From: Colimorpha_A sp045593985
Lineage (GTDB): Bacteria; Bacillota; Clostridia; Oscillospirales; CAG-272
Length of the DNA stretch: 16,059 nt
Assembly: GCA_045593985.1 (NCBI GenBank)
Contig: JAZNXR010000027.1
Coordinates: 1 to 16,059 of the forward strand
Reading direction: 5' to 3'
The position numbers were made by a program, and so were the translations under genes. The notes under the pieces were generated by a model. The model was not told the DNA's origin. It worked only from the letters and a program-made list of their open reading frames with translations, and ran no database searches. Of this stretch, positions 6,183 through 13,188 are shown in pieces. How positions within the stretch are numbered: position 1 is the stretch's first letter; each line of letters starts with the position of its first letter.

Positions 6183-7037
6183 TTATTGAACGGGTATTTC
6201 GGTTTCCGGATCATCGGGACTTTCGGGGGTATCAATTCGGACTATAACTCCGTTTTCGAAAACTCCCGTATAAATACGTCCTTCTGCCCAGATGTATTTT
6301 CCCCAACCGTGCATAAGATTATTAAAAAATTCACCCTCGTAGGTATCGCCGTTTGCCCAGATATATTTACCGTCGCCCGAGCGAACGTCGTTTACGAAGT
6401 CACCTTCGTATTTGTCACCGTTTGCAAAGGTCAGAACGCCCTTGCCGTTTTTCACGTCATTCAGGTATTCGCCCTCATACTTTGTTCCGTCGGCCTGGCT
6501 GTAAACGCCGTGTCCGTTCTTTACATCGCTGACGAAATATCCCTCATAATATGAGCCGTCAGATGCGAAAACGTATTTTCCGAAGCCGTGCTTTTTGCCG
6601 TCGATAAAATCGCCCTCGTAGGTGTCGCCGTTGTCGAAAACGTATTCACCCCGTCCGTAAATCTTGTCATTACGGAAGTCGCCCTCGTAGGTATCGCCGT
6701 TAGCATAGGTCAGCTTGCCCTTTCCGCTTTTTTGAAGGTCAACGAGAACTCCCTCGAAAACGCTTCCGTCGGAATAGTGAACGGTCGATTTTTCACCGAT
6801 GACCTCGCCTGTTCTTCCGTCGGGATAGTAAAGCGTGCCTGATTTTAAAGAGCCGCTTCCGTCTACCATGCCGACAAACTTAATTTTTCCGCCGGTTGTT
6901 TTAACCTCATAATAACGGAAGCCGACAATATATGCGATCAGTGCAGTCAAAAGCAGGAGCGCAACAGCGATCCCTATCGAATACAGCACGACCTCATACG
7001 GCTTGCGATATTTCTTTTTAAGATTTATCTTTTCCAT
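6183..7037 (-). CDS. Membrane-anchored MORN-repeat protein
   Basis: 284 residues. A short basic N-terminus (KKKYRK) is followed by one membrane helix (about 16-40), a small domain (about 45-80), then eight MORN repeats to about residue 272, each built on YEGxF with GxGxY between (for example NGDTYEGDF, ADGTKYEGEY), and a Pro/Glu-rich tail. With the positive residues inside, the repeats should face outward (type II topology). MORN repeats form an elongated beta sheet that mediates protein or lipid contacts; no catalytic domain is visible. It starts 9 nt after the preceding two-TM gene with GAGG as ribosome-binding site, so the two are tightly coupled. The partner and role are unknown. Confidence 0.88.
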   Translation of the reverse strand: MEKINLKKKYRKPYEVVLYSIGIAVALLLLTALIAYIVGFRYYEVKTTGGKIKFVGMVDGSGSLKSGTLYYPDGRTGEVIGEKSTVHYSDGSVFEGVLVDLQKSGKGKLTYANGDTYEGDFRNDKIYGRGEYVFDNGDTYEGDFIDGKKHGFGKYVFASDGSYYEGYFVSDVKNGHGVYSQADGTKYEGEYLNDVKNGKGVLTFANGDKYEGDFVNDVRSGDGKYIWANGDTYEGEFFNNLMHGWGKYIWAEGRIYTGVFENGVIVRIDTPESPDDPETEIPVQ

Positions 7038-7046
7038 AATTGATCC

Positions 7047-7487
7047 TCAAAAAACTGCGGAAATAATACTAATAATGCCGGGAAGCGCATTGAGAAGCGC
7101 AATTCCTGCGGCAGTAAGCAGGATAGCAGGAACGATCAGGGTTAAAGCCGTAACACGCTTTTGAGTATAGAGCGATTCGGCTCGGTACGACTTGTCCTCG
7201 GGAATATAGTATCTTTCGTCCTCGGTGCGCTTGATGATATTTGAAAGAGTCGAACTCGGACGCAGAGCGTAGCGAAGTGAGGGCTTTTTTTCAAGCCCAA
7301 GCTCCTTAAGAGAAACTGCGCTTTCCTCACTGTCAGCAGAAGCCGAAAGGAGCTTCTTTACAAGCCTTCCTATCGTTTTCTTGTTTATGAAAATTATGAT
7401 TATCGCAATATATACGCCGATAATCATTGGCCAAATAACCGATGCTGTCGCAGAGCTGCCGCCGGTTAAAAGCTTTTCAAGCGTCAT
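7047..7487 (-). CDS. Two-TM protein of unknown function
   Basis: 146 residues; I do not recognise a family. One membrane helix lies at about 16-36 (VIWPMIIGVYIAIIIIF), a mostly polar, charged cytoplasmic-type middle at about 37-110 contains LKELGLEKKPSLRYALRPSS, and a second helix lies at about 113-140. The ends would be on the same, outer side if the basic middle is cytoplasmic. It follows serS after 45 nt and precedes the MORN gene by 9 nt. The tight spacing suggests that it and the MORN protein act together, perhaps as a membrane complex; this is inference from context. It is a real gene rather than a chance frame, given its place in the operon and its hydrophobicity pattern. Confidence 0.7.
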   Translation of the reverse strand: MTLEKLLTGGSSATASVIWPMIIGVYIAIIIIFINKKTIGRLVKKLLSASADSEESAVSLKELGLEKKPSLRYALRPSSTLSNIIKRTEDERYYIPEDKSYRAESLYTQKRVTALTLIVPAILLTAAGIALLNALPGIISIISAVF

Positions 7488-7517
7488 AAAACAGATTCCT
7501 TTTATCTGAAATATAAG

Positions 7518-7532
7518 GTTAACTATGTTAAC
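7518..7532. repeat. Perfect palindrome GTTAAC-TAT-GTTAAC after serS
   Basis: Two GTTAAC half-sites separated by 3 nt, directly after the serS stop (7533-7535) and upstream of the two-TM gene. It is too A/T-rich for a terminator and there is no T run. It may be a processing or regulatory site, or chance. Confidence 0.3.
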
Positions 7533-8816
7533 TTAATCCTTGGTAATTACGTCCATTCCAATATACTTTTTGAGCACGTCGGGAACATTTACAGATCCGT
7601 CTGCATTCTGATTCTGCTCAACGAGGGCAGGGAGAATACGGCTTGTTGCAAGTCCTGAGCCGTTAAGAGTATGGAGATACTCAATTCTTCCGTCCTCACG
7701 CTTAACTCTCATCTGACCGCGGCGAGCCTGGAAGTCACGCGCGTTAGAAACGGAGGAAACCTCCTTGTAGCCGTTCATAGAGGGGATCTGAATCTCAATA
7801 TCATAGGTACGAGCCATAGATGCCGAGCAGTCCTCTGCGGCGAGCTTAACGGTGCGGAAATGGAATCCGAGTCCCGATACGAGCGCTTCAGCGTGAGCAA
7901 CAAGCTCGTCAAACGCCTCGTCACTCTTTTCGGGGAGAGTGTACTGAACCATTTCAACCTTGTTGAACTGGTGTCCGCGTACCATTCCTCTTTCGTCGGA
8001 GCGGTAGCTTCCTGCTTCGCGGCGGAAGCAAGGGGTATAGGAAATATACTTCTTCGGAAGGTCAGCCTCGGTAAGGATTTCGTTTCTGTGAAGCGAAACG
8101 AGAGCCGCCTCTGCCGTCGGAAGCATATAGTGAATACGGTCGTCCGTCGGGTTTGCGATCTTGTAGACCTCGTCAGCAAACTTCGGGAACTGTCCTGCGG
8201 TGAAGCCGCATTCGTATTCAAGCATATGAGGAACGAGCATGAACTCGTAGCCGTTCTTTATATGTGTATCAATGAAGTAGTTGAGAAGCGCCCATTCAAG
8301 ACGTGCGCCGATTCCGGAATAGATCCAGAAGCCGCTTCCTGCAAGCTTTGTTCCTCTCTTGTAGTCGATAAGACCGAGATCGGTGCAGAGATCAACGTGA
8401 TTCTTCGGCTCAAAGTCGAAAACGTGCGGCTCGCCGAAGTAACGGAGAGGCTCGTTGTTTTCCTTGCCGCCGGGCTTAAGATCACGGTCGGGAAGGTTGG
8501 GGAGAGCATACATAAGATCATTGAACTCCTCCTCAATGGTCTTGAGAAGATCGTCATTTGCCTTGGTCTTAGCTCCAAGCTCCTTCATCTGTGCAAAAAT
8601 CGGAGCAAGATCCTTGCCCTCCTTCTTGTACTGGGGGATAAGCTTGTTGGTTTTGTTCTGCTCTGCCTTCATTTGCTCGTTTTCAGCGATAAGCGCACGG
8701 CGCTTTGCATCGAGCTCAAGAATTTTTGCAATTTCGTCCTTCGCATCTCTTCCCTTCTGGGCAAGACGCGCGATAACCTCTTCGGGATTTTCTCTGATAT
8801 ATTTGATGTCAAGCAT
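7533..8816 (-). CDS. serS: Seryl-tRNA synthetase
   Basis: Charges tRNA-Ser (and tRNA-Sec) with serine; cytoplasmic class II synthetase. The 427-residue length is typical. The N-terminal MLDIKYIRENPEEVIARLAQ opens the coiled-coil arm (about 27-100) that contacts the long variable arm of tRNA-Ser. Class II motif 2 is TPCFRREAGSYRSDERGMVR and motif 3 is LNGSGLATSRILPALVEQNQ, followed by the usual VPDVLKKYIGMD end. It lies 26 nt after parB on the same strand. No T-box or separate promoter is visible in that gap, so it appears to be transcribed from parA. In B. subtilis serS is also near the origin, which fits the ParABS neighbourhood. Confidence 0.97.
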   Translation of the reverse strand: MLDIKYIRENPEEVIARLAQKGRDAKDEIAKILELDAKRRALIAENEQMKAEQNKTNKLIPQYKKEGKDLAPIFAQMKELGAKTKANDDLLKTIEEEFNDLMYALPNLPDRDLKPGGKENNEPLRYFGEPHVFDFEPKNHVDLCTDLGLIDYKRGTKLAGSGFWIYSGIGARLEWALLNYFIDTHIKNGYEFMLVPHMLEYECGFTAGQFPKFADEVYKIANPTDDRIHYMLPTAEAALVSLHRNEILTEADLPKKYISYTPCFRREAGSYRSDERGMVRGHQFNKVEMVQYTLPEKSDEAFDELVAHAEALVSGLGFHFRTVKLAAEDCSASMARTYDIEIQIPSMNGYKEVSSVSNARDFQARRGQMRVKREDGRIEYLHTLNGSGLATSRILPALVEQNQNADGSVNVPDVLKKYIGMDVITKD

Positions 8817-8842
8817 GATTTTCTACCTTATTTGCCTTTCTT

Positions 8843-9733
8843 TCAGTCGTCAAAAATATTTGCTCCGCAGAGCTTGTTTACGAGCTCGTCAAGCTCGCTG
8901 TCTTCGCTAAAGCTGATCTCAAGCTTTCTTGCCTTGCCCTTGCCGCTGATTACGACCTTTTTGCCAAGCTTTGCGGTCATTTTCCTTGCAAGCTCGGCGG
9001 TATAATCAACGAGTGGCGTGTTATCTTCGGTGTTTTTCGGCTCGGAAAGTGATTTTTCAATGCGATTCAGCTTCTTAACGAGCACTTCCGTCTCACGCAC
9101 CGAAAGACGCTTTGTTACGACCGTGTTTGCAGCACCGATTATTCTTGTCGGATTTTTAAGTCCGAGAAGCGTTCTTGCGTGACCTGCGGAGAGCGAGCCT
9201 TCACGAACGAGCGCCATAACCTCGTCGGGAAGCTCAAGCAGACGAAGCGCGTTTGCCACTGCAGGACGGCTTTTGCCGATCTGCTTTGAGAGATCCTCCT
9301 GCGTCATTCCGTAATCGTCAATAAGAGAACGGTATGCCATCGCTTCTTCAATTGCATTGAGGTCCTCTCTTTGCACGTTCTCGATTATCGCAATTTGTGC
9401 CGCCTTCTGATCGTCAAGCTCCATAATAATTACGGGAACTTCGCTTAAGCCGGCGAGCTTCGATGCTCTCCAACGGCGTTCGCCTGCGATTATTTCATAA
9501 TATTCACCGCTTCCCGTGCTACGGACGATTATCGGCTGGATAAGTCCGTGAGTTGCTATTGATTCAGCAAGCTGGGAAAGTGCTTCGGGATCGAAGTCTC
9601 TGCGTGGCTGATCGGGATTCGGTTCTATTTCGCTCAGGCGCATCATTGTTACGCCGCCGTTGTCCTCGGCAGTATTGTCGAGAAAAATGGCTTCAATGCC
9701 ACGTCCGAGACCTGTGTTCTTCGGTTTTGCCAT
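8843..9733 (-). CDS. parB: Chromosome-partitioning protein ParB (Spo0J)
   Basis: CTP-dependent DNA clamp that loads at parS, spreads along DNA, recruits SMC and stimulates ParA. 296 residues. The N-terminus has the ParA-activating peptide TGLGRGIEAIF (Arg11). The CTP-binding domain has GERRWRA (84-90) and ENVQREDLN (118-126), whose Glu118 and Asn119 are the expected Mg-CTP ligands. A helix-turn-helix follows with GKSRPAVANALRLL, then LSAGHAR. The C-terminal part (about 230-296) should be the dimerisation domain. All hallmarks of a working ParB are present, in contrast to the paralog at 10700-11614. It starts 18 nt after parA with AAAGGA upstream. Confidence 0.96.
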   Translation of the reverse strand: MAKPKNTGLGRGIEAIFLDNTAEDNGGVTMMRLSEIEPNPDQPRRDFDPEALSQLAESIATHGLIQPIIVRSTGSGEYYEIIAGERRWRASKLAGLSEVPVIIMELDDQKAAQIAIIENVQREDLNAIEEAMAYRSLIDDYGMTQEDLSKQIGKSRPAVANALRLLELPDEVMALVREGSLSAGHARTLLGLKNPTRIIGAANTVVTKRLSVRETEVLVKKLNRIEKSLSEPKNTEDNTPLVDYTAELARKMTAKLGKKVVISGKGKARKLEISFSEDSELDELVNKLCGANIFDD

Positions 9734-9751
9734 GATTTTTCCTTTCTTACG

Positions 9752-10513
9752 TCAAATTCTCTCGAGAATTTCGTCAGTTACGTTGAAATATGCCTCTGCG
9801 CCCTTACAATGCTTATCGTAATAGATTATCGGCATTCCGTAACCGGGAGCCTCGCTAAGTCTTACATTACGAAGGATCGTTGTCTTAAAGAGCTTTGAAG
9901 CATAGTATTTTTTAAGCTCAAACATAACCTGGCTTGAAAGATTGAGTCTTCCGTTATACATCGTAATAAGTATTCCGAGAAGCTCAAGATTCGGGTTATA
10001 TAAACGCTTTACCGAGCGAATCGTTGAAAGCAGCTGCGAAAGTCCCTCAATAGAGTAATATTCGCATTGCATCGGAACGATCACCGCATCGGCGGCAACG
10101 AGAGAATTTACTGTTAAAATACCGAGCGACGGAGGACAGTCGATGATTATGTAATCATATTCGTCCTTGATTAGTGTCAGCGCATTTTTCAGACGGTATT
10201 CACGCTTTTCGGTCGTTACAAGCTCAAATTCTGCTCCTGCGAGGGAAATATTTGAAGGAATAACCGAAAGATTCGGGAATTCAGTCGCAACGACACAGCT
10301 TTCTGCCGTGCTTCTTCCGATAACTACGTCGTAGCTCGAAAGCTTCATATTCTTTTTATTGATACCAACGCCGCTTGACGTGTTGCCCTGCGGGTCAAGG
10401 TCGACGAGAAGCACCTTCTTGCCTCTTGCTCCCATTGCTGCTGCCACGTTGACTGCGGACGTCGTTTTTCCGACGCCACCCTTCTGGTTGGCGAAAACTA
10501 TTGTTTTTCCCAC
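9752..10513 (-). CDS. parA: Chromosome-partitioning ATPase ParA (Soj)
   Basis: ATP-dependent DNA-binding switch that moves or organises ParB-parS complexes and, in Bacillus, regulates DnaA. 253 residues, the short chromosomal form without an N-terminal helix-turn-helix. It has the deviant Walker A KGGVGKTT (11-18, signature Lys11), DLDPQGN and the Walker B segment IIIDCPPSLG, then PMQCEYYSIEGL. The start is GTG (10511-10513), giving MGKTIVFANQKGG; AGGAG at 10521-10525 lies 7 nt upstream and no better start exists. It has its own consensus promoter, between the parS cluster and the gene, and leads into parB. Confidence 0.96.
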   Translation of the reverse strand: MGKTIVFANQKGGVGKTTSAVNVAAAMGARGKKVLLVDLDPQGNTSSGVGINKKNMKLSSYDVVIGRSTAESCVVATEFPNLSVIPSNISLAGAEFELVTTEKREYRLKNALTLIKDEYDYIIIDCPPSLGILTVNSLVAADAVIVPMQCEYYSIEGLSQLLSTIRSVKRLYNPNLELLGILITMYNGRLNLSSQVMFELKKYYASKLFKTTILRNVRLSEAPGYGMPIIYYDKHCKGAEAYFNVTDEILERI

Positions 10514-10549
10514 AAGAAATCTCCTGTTTTTTCGTTAAAAGGTGCTTTT

Positions 10550-10578
10550 ATTATATCCCTTTTGCATTAAATTGTCAA
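10550..10578 (-). promoter_or_regulatory. Consensus promoter of the parA-parB-serS unit
   Basis: On the minus strand TTGACA (10573-10578), a 17-nt spacer, then TATAAT (10550-10555): a perfect sigma-A match. It lies about 55-100 nt from the parS sites, so ParB bound and spreading from parS could repress it. Confidence 0.9.
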
Positions 10579-10632
10579 TAGTAATAGCAGAAGTGGGAAA
10601 AATTAGGAAAAAACAAGGGAAAAAGAGGGGAA

Positions 10633-10648
10633 TGTTTCACGTGAAACA
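10633..10648. other. parS centromere site 1
   Basis: TGTTTCACGTGAAACA, a perfect 16-bp palindrome matching the Bacillus-type parS consensus. It should be the loading site of the ParB encoded here. Confidence 0.95.
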
Positions 10649-10659
10649 AAAAAAGAAAA

Positions 10660-10675
10660 AGCTTCACGCAAAACA
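10660..10675. other. Degenerate parS-like site between two perfect ones
   Basis: AGCTTCACGCAAAACA matches the parS sequence of its neighbours at 12 of 16 positions but has lost the central symmetry on one side. It may be a weak or decayed site, or a site for the Noc-like paralog. Confidence 0.4.
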
Positions 10676-10678
10676 AAT

Positions 10679-10694
10679 TGTTTCACGTGAAACA
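10679..10694. other. parS centromere site 2
   Basis: A second perfect TGTTTCACGTGAAACA, 46 bp centre to centre from site 1 and ending 5 bp before the stop codon of the Noc-like gene. Confidence 0.95.
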
Positions 10695-10699
10695 TTTTC

Positions 10700-11614
10700 T
10701 TAAATCACCTTGGGCGAGCCGACGATTTCTTCAATAGGGGAAAAATCGGGGAATTTCGTGGGAAAACTGCGGGAGGGCTTTTTTATCCTGAAAACAAGCT
10801 CAACCGAATCGTCCTTCTCGTGCCTTTCCCTTTCAACAAAAATCCCGGCGTTTTCAATGCTTTCAATGGCTTTATCGATCGTGTTGTAGACGATGCGAGG
10901 ATCCTTTATCGCCGCACGGCGCTTCTTGGGCTTGTCCTCGCTTGGAGTAATAGTGCGGTCAACGAGCGCCTCGGTTTCCGAAACCGAAAGACCAAGCCGC
11001 ACCGCCTCTTGAATTACGCTGATGCGCTGCTCGGAATCACAGATCTTAATTATCGCACGGGCGTGGCGCTCGGTCAGTCCGCCGCCTGTAATTATCAGCT
11101 TTTCTGCAGCGCTCAAACGCAGCAGACGCAGCTTAGCGGATAGCGCCGACTTGGGAATTCCGAATACTGCGGCGGTGTCATCCTGCGTCAGACCGTAGAC
11201 GTCAAGAAATGAAGCCATCGCGCTTGCCTCCTCAAAGCAGGTCAAGGGGATTCGGTTGCTGTTTGCGGCAGCGGTAATTTCGGCAGCGTTTCGGTCGTCA
11301 AGCGACATCACGATACAAGGCACCTCGCTAATTCCTGCGATCTTCGCCGCACGAAGCCTTCTTTCTCCCGAAATAAGCTCATAAACGGGAGAGGAATCCT
11401 TCTTCTTACCGTGCGGCAGAGAATTTGAAACCTGCCTTACCGTCAGAGGCTCGATTATTCCGTAACGCCGAATACTGTCTGTCAGTCGGTTGAGATCGGG
11501 GAAGCATTTTCTTGCTCCCGCCGGATTCGGCAAAATTCTTCCGATAGGAACGGTAATTACGCTTTGTCGCTTTGATTTTTGTTTGTTTTTCTTAAAAGAA
11601 TTTTTAATACTCAT
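10700..11614 (-). CDS. Noc-like ParB paralog with an altered CTP-binding motif
   Basis: 304 residues with a ParB/Noc layout: a basic N-terminus (MSIKNSFKKNKQKSKRQ), ILPNPAGARKCF, a CTP-domain box GERRLRAAKIAGISEVP (83-99), a helix-turn-helix (about 140-165, GLTQDDTAAVFGIPKSALSA), then LTERHARAI, close to Noc's ITERHARAL, and a short C-terminal domain. The ENxQRxxLN box of ParB is replaced by ANSNRIPLT (117-125), so the Glu expected to hold Mg-CTP is Ala117. A loop before YELISGERR is about ten residues longer than in the ParB next door. In the recognition region, Lys and Arg sit where Noc has basic residues. In Bacillus noc also lies just before parA-parB. Noc prevents division over the nucleoid; this role is inferred. 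GGGAGA lies 6 nt before the start. Confidence 0.8.
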   Translation of the reverse strand: MSIKNSFKKNKQKSKRQSVITVPIGRILPNPAGARKCFPDLNRLTDSIRRYGIIEPLTVRQVSNSLPHGKKKDSSPVYELISGERRLRAAKIAGISEVPCIVMSLDDRNAAEITAAANSNRIPLTCFEEASAMASFLDVYGLTQDDTAAVFGIPKSALSAKLRLLRLSAAEKLIITGGGLTERHARAIIKICDSEQRISVIQEAVRLGLSVSETEALVDRTITPSEDKPKKRRAAIKDPRIVYNTIDKAIESIENAGIFVERERHEKDDSVELVFRIKKPSRSFPTKFPDFSPIEEIVGSPKVI

Positions 11615-11670
11615 TTTTTATCTCCCTTGCTCTTTTTCTTTACCATATCACAAAAAATGTGCAGAGATTA

Positions 11671-11731
11671 GGGAAGTGCGCTGTCGATATACGTCTCACT
11701 TCATCGCAGAAAATCGAATATTGCACTTCCC
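11671..11731. repeat. 9-bp inverted repeat in the divergent intergenic region
   Basis: GGGAAGTGC (11671-11679) and GCACTTCCC (11723-11731) are perfect inverted copies about 52 bp apart (half-site to half-site), near five helical turns. Between them CTGTCGAT and ATCGCAG can extend the pairing with one bulge. It lies between the divergent Noc-like gene and the thioesterase promoter, so it could be a paired operator or a long stem in the Noc-like leader. No regulator is recognised. Confidence 0.45.
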
Positions 11732-11792
11732 TGCCGAGCCGCAAGATAAAATGGCAAAAAATGGAAAACGATTTTTGAAAAAATATATCCCA

Positions 11793-11821
11793 TTGACAAG
11801 GGAAAGCGGGCTTGATATAAT
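11793..11821 (+). promoter_or_regulatory. Consensus promoter of the thioesterase operon
   Basis: TTGACA (11793-11798), 17-nt spacer, TATAAT (11816-11821): a perfect sigma-A match. The leader is about 29 nt. Confidence 0.9.
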
Positions 11822-11856
11822 GTTATATATAATAAGGAAGAAAACCGAGGCGAAAA

Positions 11857-12576
11857 ATGAAATTTTCTTACGAATATCGAGTTGACTCACACGATATTGA
11901 TATAAACGGAATCGCAAGCGTGGCTGCGATCATGAGATATATGCAGGAAACTGCAAATCTTCAGCACGTGCATTTTGGCCCGACGCTTGACGAGCTTCGC
12001 TCATCGGGCAAGGCGTTTATCGTCAGCCGAGTTGCTTTCGATATTTATAAGCCGTTATATGAGCAGGATGTTGTTAAAGCAACGTCCTGGCTTAACGATG
12101 CTCGCGGATTCGGTTATAACAGAAGCACGGTTCTTGAGCGAAACGGTGAAAGGATCGCTTCAATGATTGCCTATTGGGGCGCAATTAATATCGAAAAGCG
12201 TGAGCCTATCCGTGTTGAGGAAATAAAGCTTGGCTTTGAAACCGATTCCGACAAAATTGAGCTTGAAGCTCCAATGCGCTTCAGAACAAAGGATGCACCC
12301 CTTGTCGAGCTTGGAGAACATAAGGTTGCATACAGCGACTGCGATCAGAATATTCACCTCAATAATACCAAATATCCCGGCATTTTCCTGGGATTTATCC
12401 CCAATATGTTGGGAAAACGTGTCAGAAATATAACGGTAAACTATCTTCACGAGGCTAAACTCGGCGCAAGCTTTAAGGTTTACGGCTCGGAGCTTGATGG
12501 CGCTTGGCTGTTTAAAACGATGCTTGATAGCGAAACAGTCGGCTCGGAAGCGAGAATCGTGCTTGGTGATATATAA
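11857..12576 (+). CDS. Acyl-ACP thioesterase (FatA/FatB-like, PF01643)
   Basis: Releases free fatty acids from acyl-acyl carrier protein in the cytoplasm. 239 residues made of two hotdog domains (about 1-110 and 150-239). The opening YEYRVDSHDIDINGIASVAAIMRYMQE is the first hotdog helix region, and the active-site segment of the second is YSDCDQNIHLNN, with Asp163, Asn165 and His167 matching the catalytic D-x-N-x-H pattern. The start has GAGG 6 nt upstream. In gut Clostridia such enzymes usually set acyl-chain release; the exact chain length cannot be read. First gene of a three-gene operon; only 2 nt separate it from the next gene. Confidence 0.88.
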   Translation: MKFSYEYRVDSHDIDINGIASVAAIMRYMQETANLQHVHFGPTLDELRSSGKAFIVSRVAFDIYKPLYEQDVVKATSWLNDARGFGYNRSTVLERNGERIASMIAYWGAINIEKREPIRVEEIKLGFETDSDKIELEAPMRFRTKDAPLVELGEHKVAYSDCDQNIHLNNTKYPGIFLGFIPNMLGKRVRNITVNYLHEAKLGASFKVYGSELDGAWLFKTMLDSETVGSEARIVLGDI

Positions 12577-12578
12577 TA

Positions 12579-13169
12579 ATGAATAAAATACTTGTTTATC
12601 CGATCGGCGGGCTGAGCGAAATGCGACTTTCACGCCTGATTGAGCTCGAGCTTGAAGAAAGAGGCGCAGACGTTGCGACTGAAGCGAGCGAAACCGTAAG
12701 CCGTGCGATGTTTGTTGTCGGAACACTTGATGACGAAACGGCGGAAATTGTGAGGAATATTGCGCCGAACGCCGAAAAAATCGTCTGTTACCGCTATTCG
12801 GAGATTGAAGCCGACGGATTTATCGCATTTGAGCGCCCGTTTGATGTTTCAAAGCTTTGCGACGGGCTGACTCGCTTCCGGAAAAGAGAAAAAGACCAGC
12901 AAGGTCTTGAATTTGAAAATGATATCGTCACGTTTCGTGGCGAAAAAATTGATTTGTCGAAAAAAGAGCTTGAGCTGTTCAGGCTTTTGTATTCCAAAAA
13001 AGGCGAGGCTGTCAGCCGAAGCGAGGCAAGGGCGCTGATCTTCCCTGCCGAAAGCGACAGCAACGTCGTTGACGTCTATATTCGCTATCTTCGCAAAAAG
13101 CTCGATCTCCGCTTCGATACAAGAATGATAATTACGGTAAGAAACCGAGGCTATATGCTTCAGATATAA
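12579..13169 (+). CDS. Orphan OmpR/PhoB-type winged-helix regulator with degenerate receiver
   Basis: 196 residues. The C-terminal half (about 104-196) is a typical OmpR-type winged helix: IDLSKKELELFRLLYSKKGE, VVDVYIRYLRKKLD (recognition helix) and ITVRNRGYML (wing). The N-terminal half (1-100) resembles a receiver domain in its ends (ERPFDVSKLCDGL is like the KPF region) but has no clear phospho-accepting Asp after the third strand (AMFVVGTLDDE), and the conserved Lys before PF is Arg. It is therefore probably controlled by something other than phosphorylation. No histidine kinase is nearby. It begins 2 nt after the thioesterase stop with only a weak ribosome-binding site (GGTG), so translation is probably coupled. 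Confidence 0.85.
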   Translation: MNKILVYPIGGLSEMRLSRLIELELEERGADVATEASETVSRAMFVVGTLDDETAEIVRNIAPNAEKIVCYRYSEIEADGFIAFERPFDVSKLCDGLTRFRKREKDQQGLEFENDIVTFRGEKIDLSKKELELFRLLYSKKGEAVSRSEARALIFPAESDSNVVDVYIRYLRKKLDLRFDTRMIITVRNRGYMLQI

Positions 13170-13188
13170 ATAAAGGAAAGGAAGCGCC

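Noticed and set aside
7671..9005. A 444-residue plus-strand open frame opposite serS and the end of parB
   Set aside because: It is the complement of two clear genes, spans their boundary and has no plausible start site.
10633..10694. The parS palindromes as terminators of the Noc-like gene
   Set aside because: They are exact ParB sites; T-rich stretches nearby are not placed as in a rho-independent terminator, although partial termination is not excluded.
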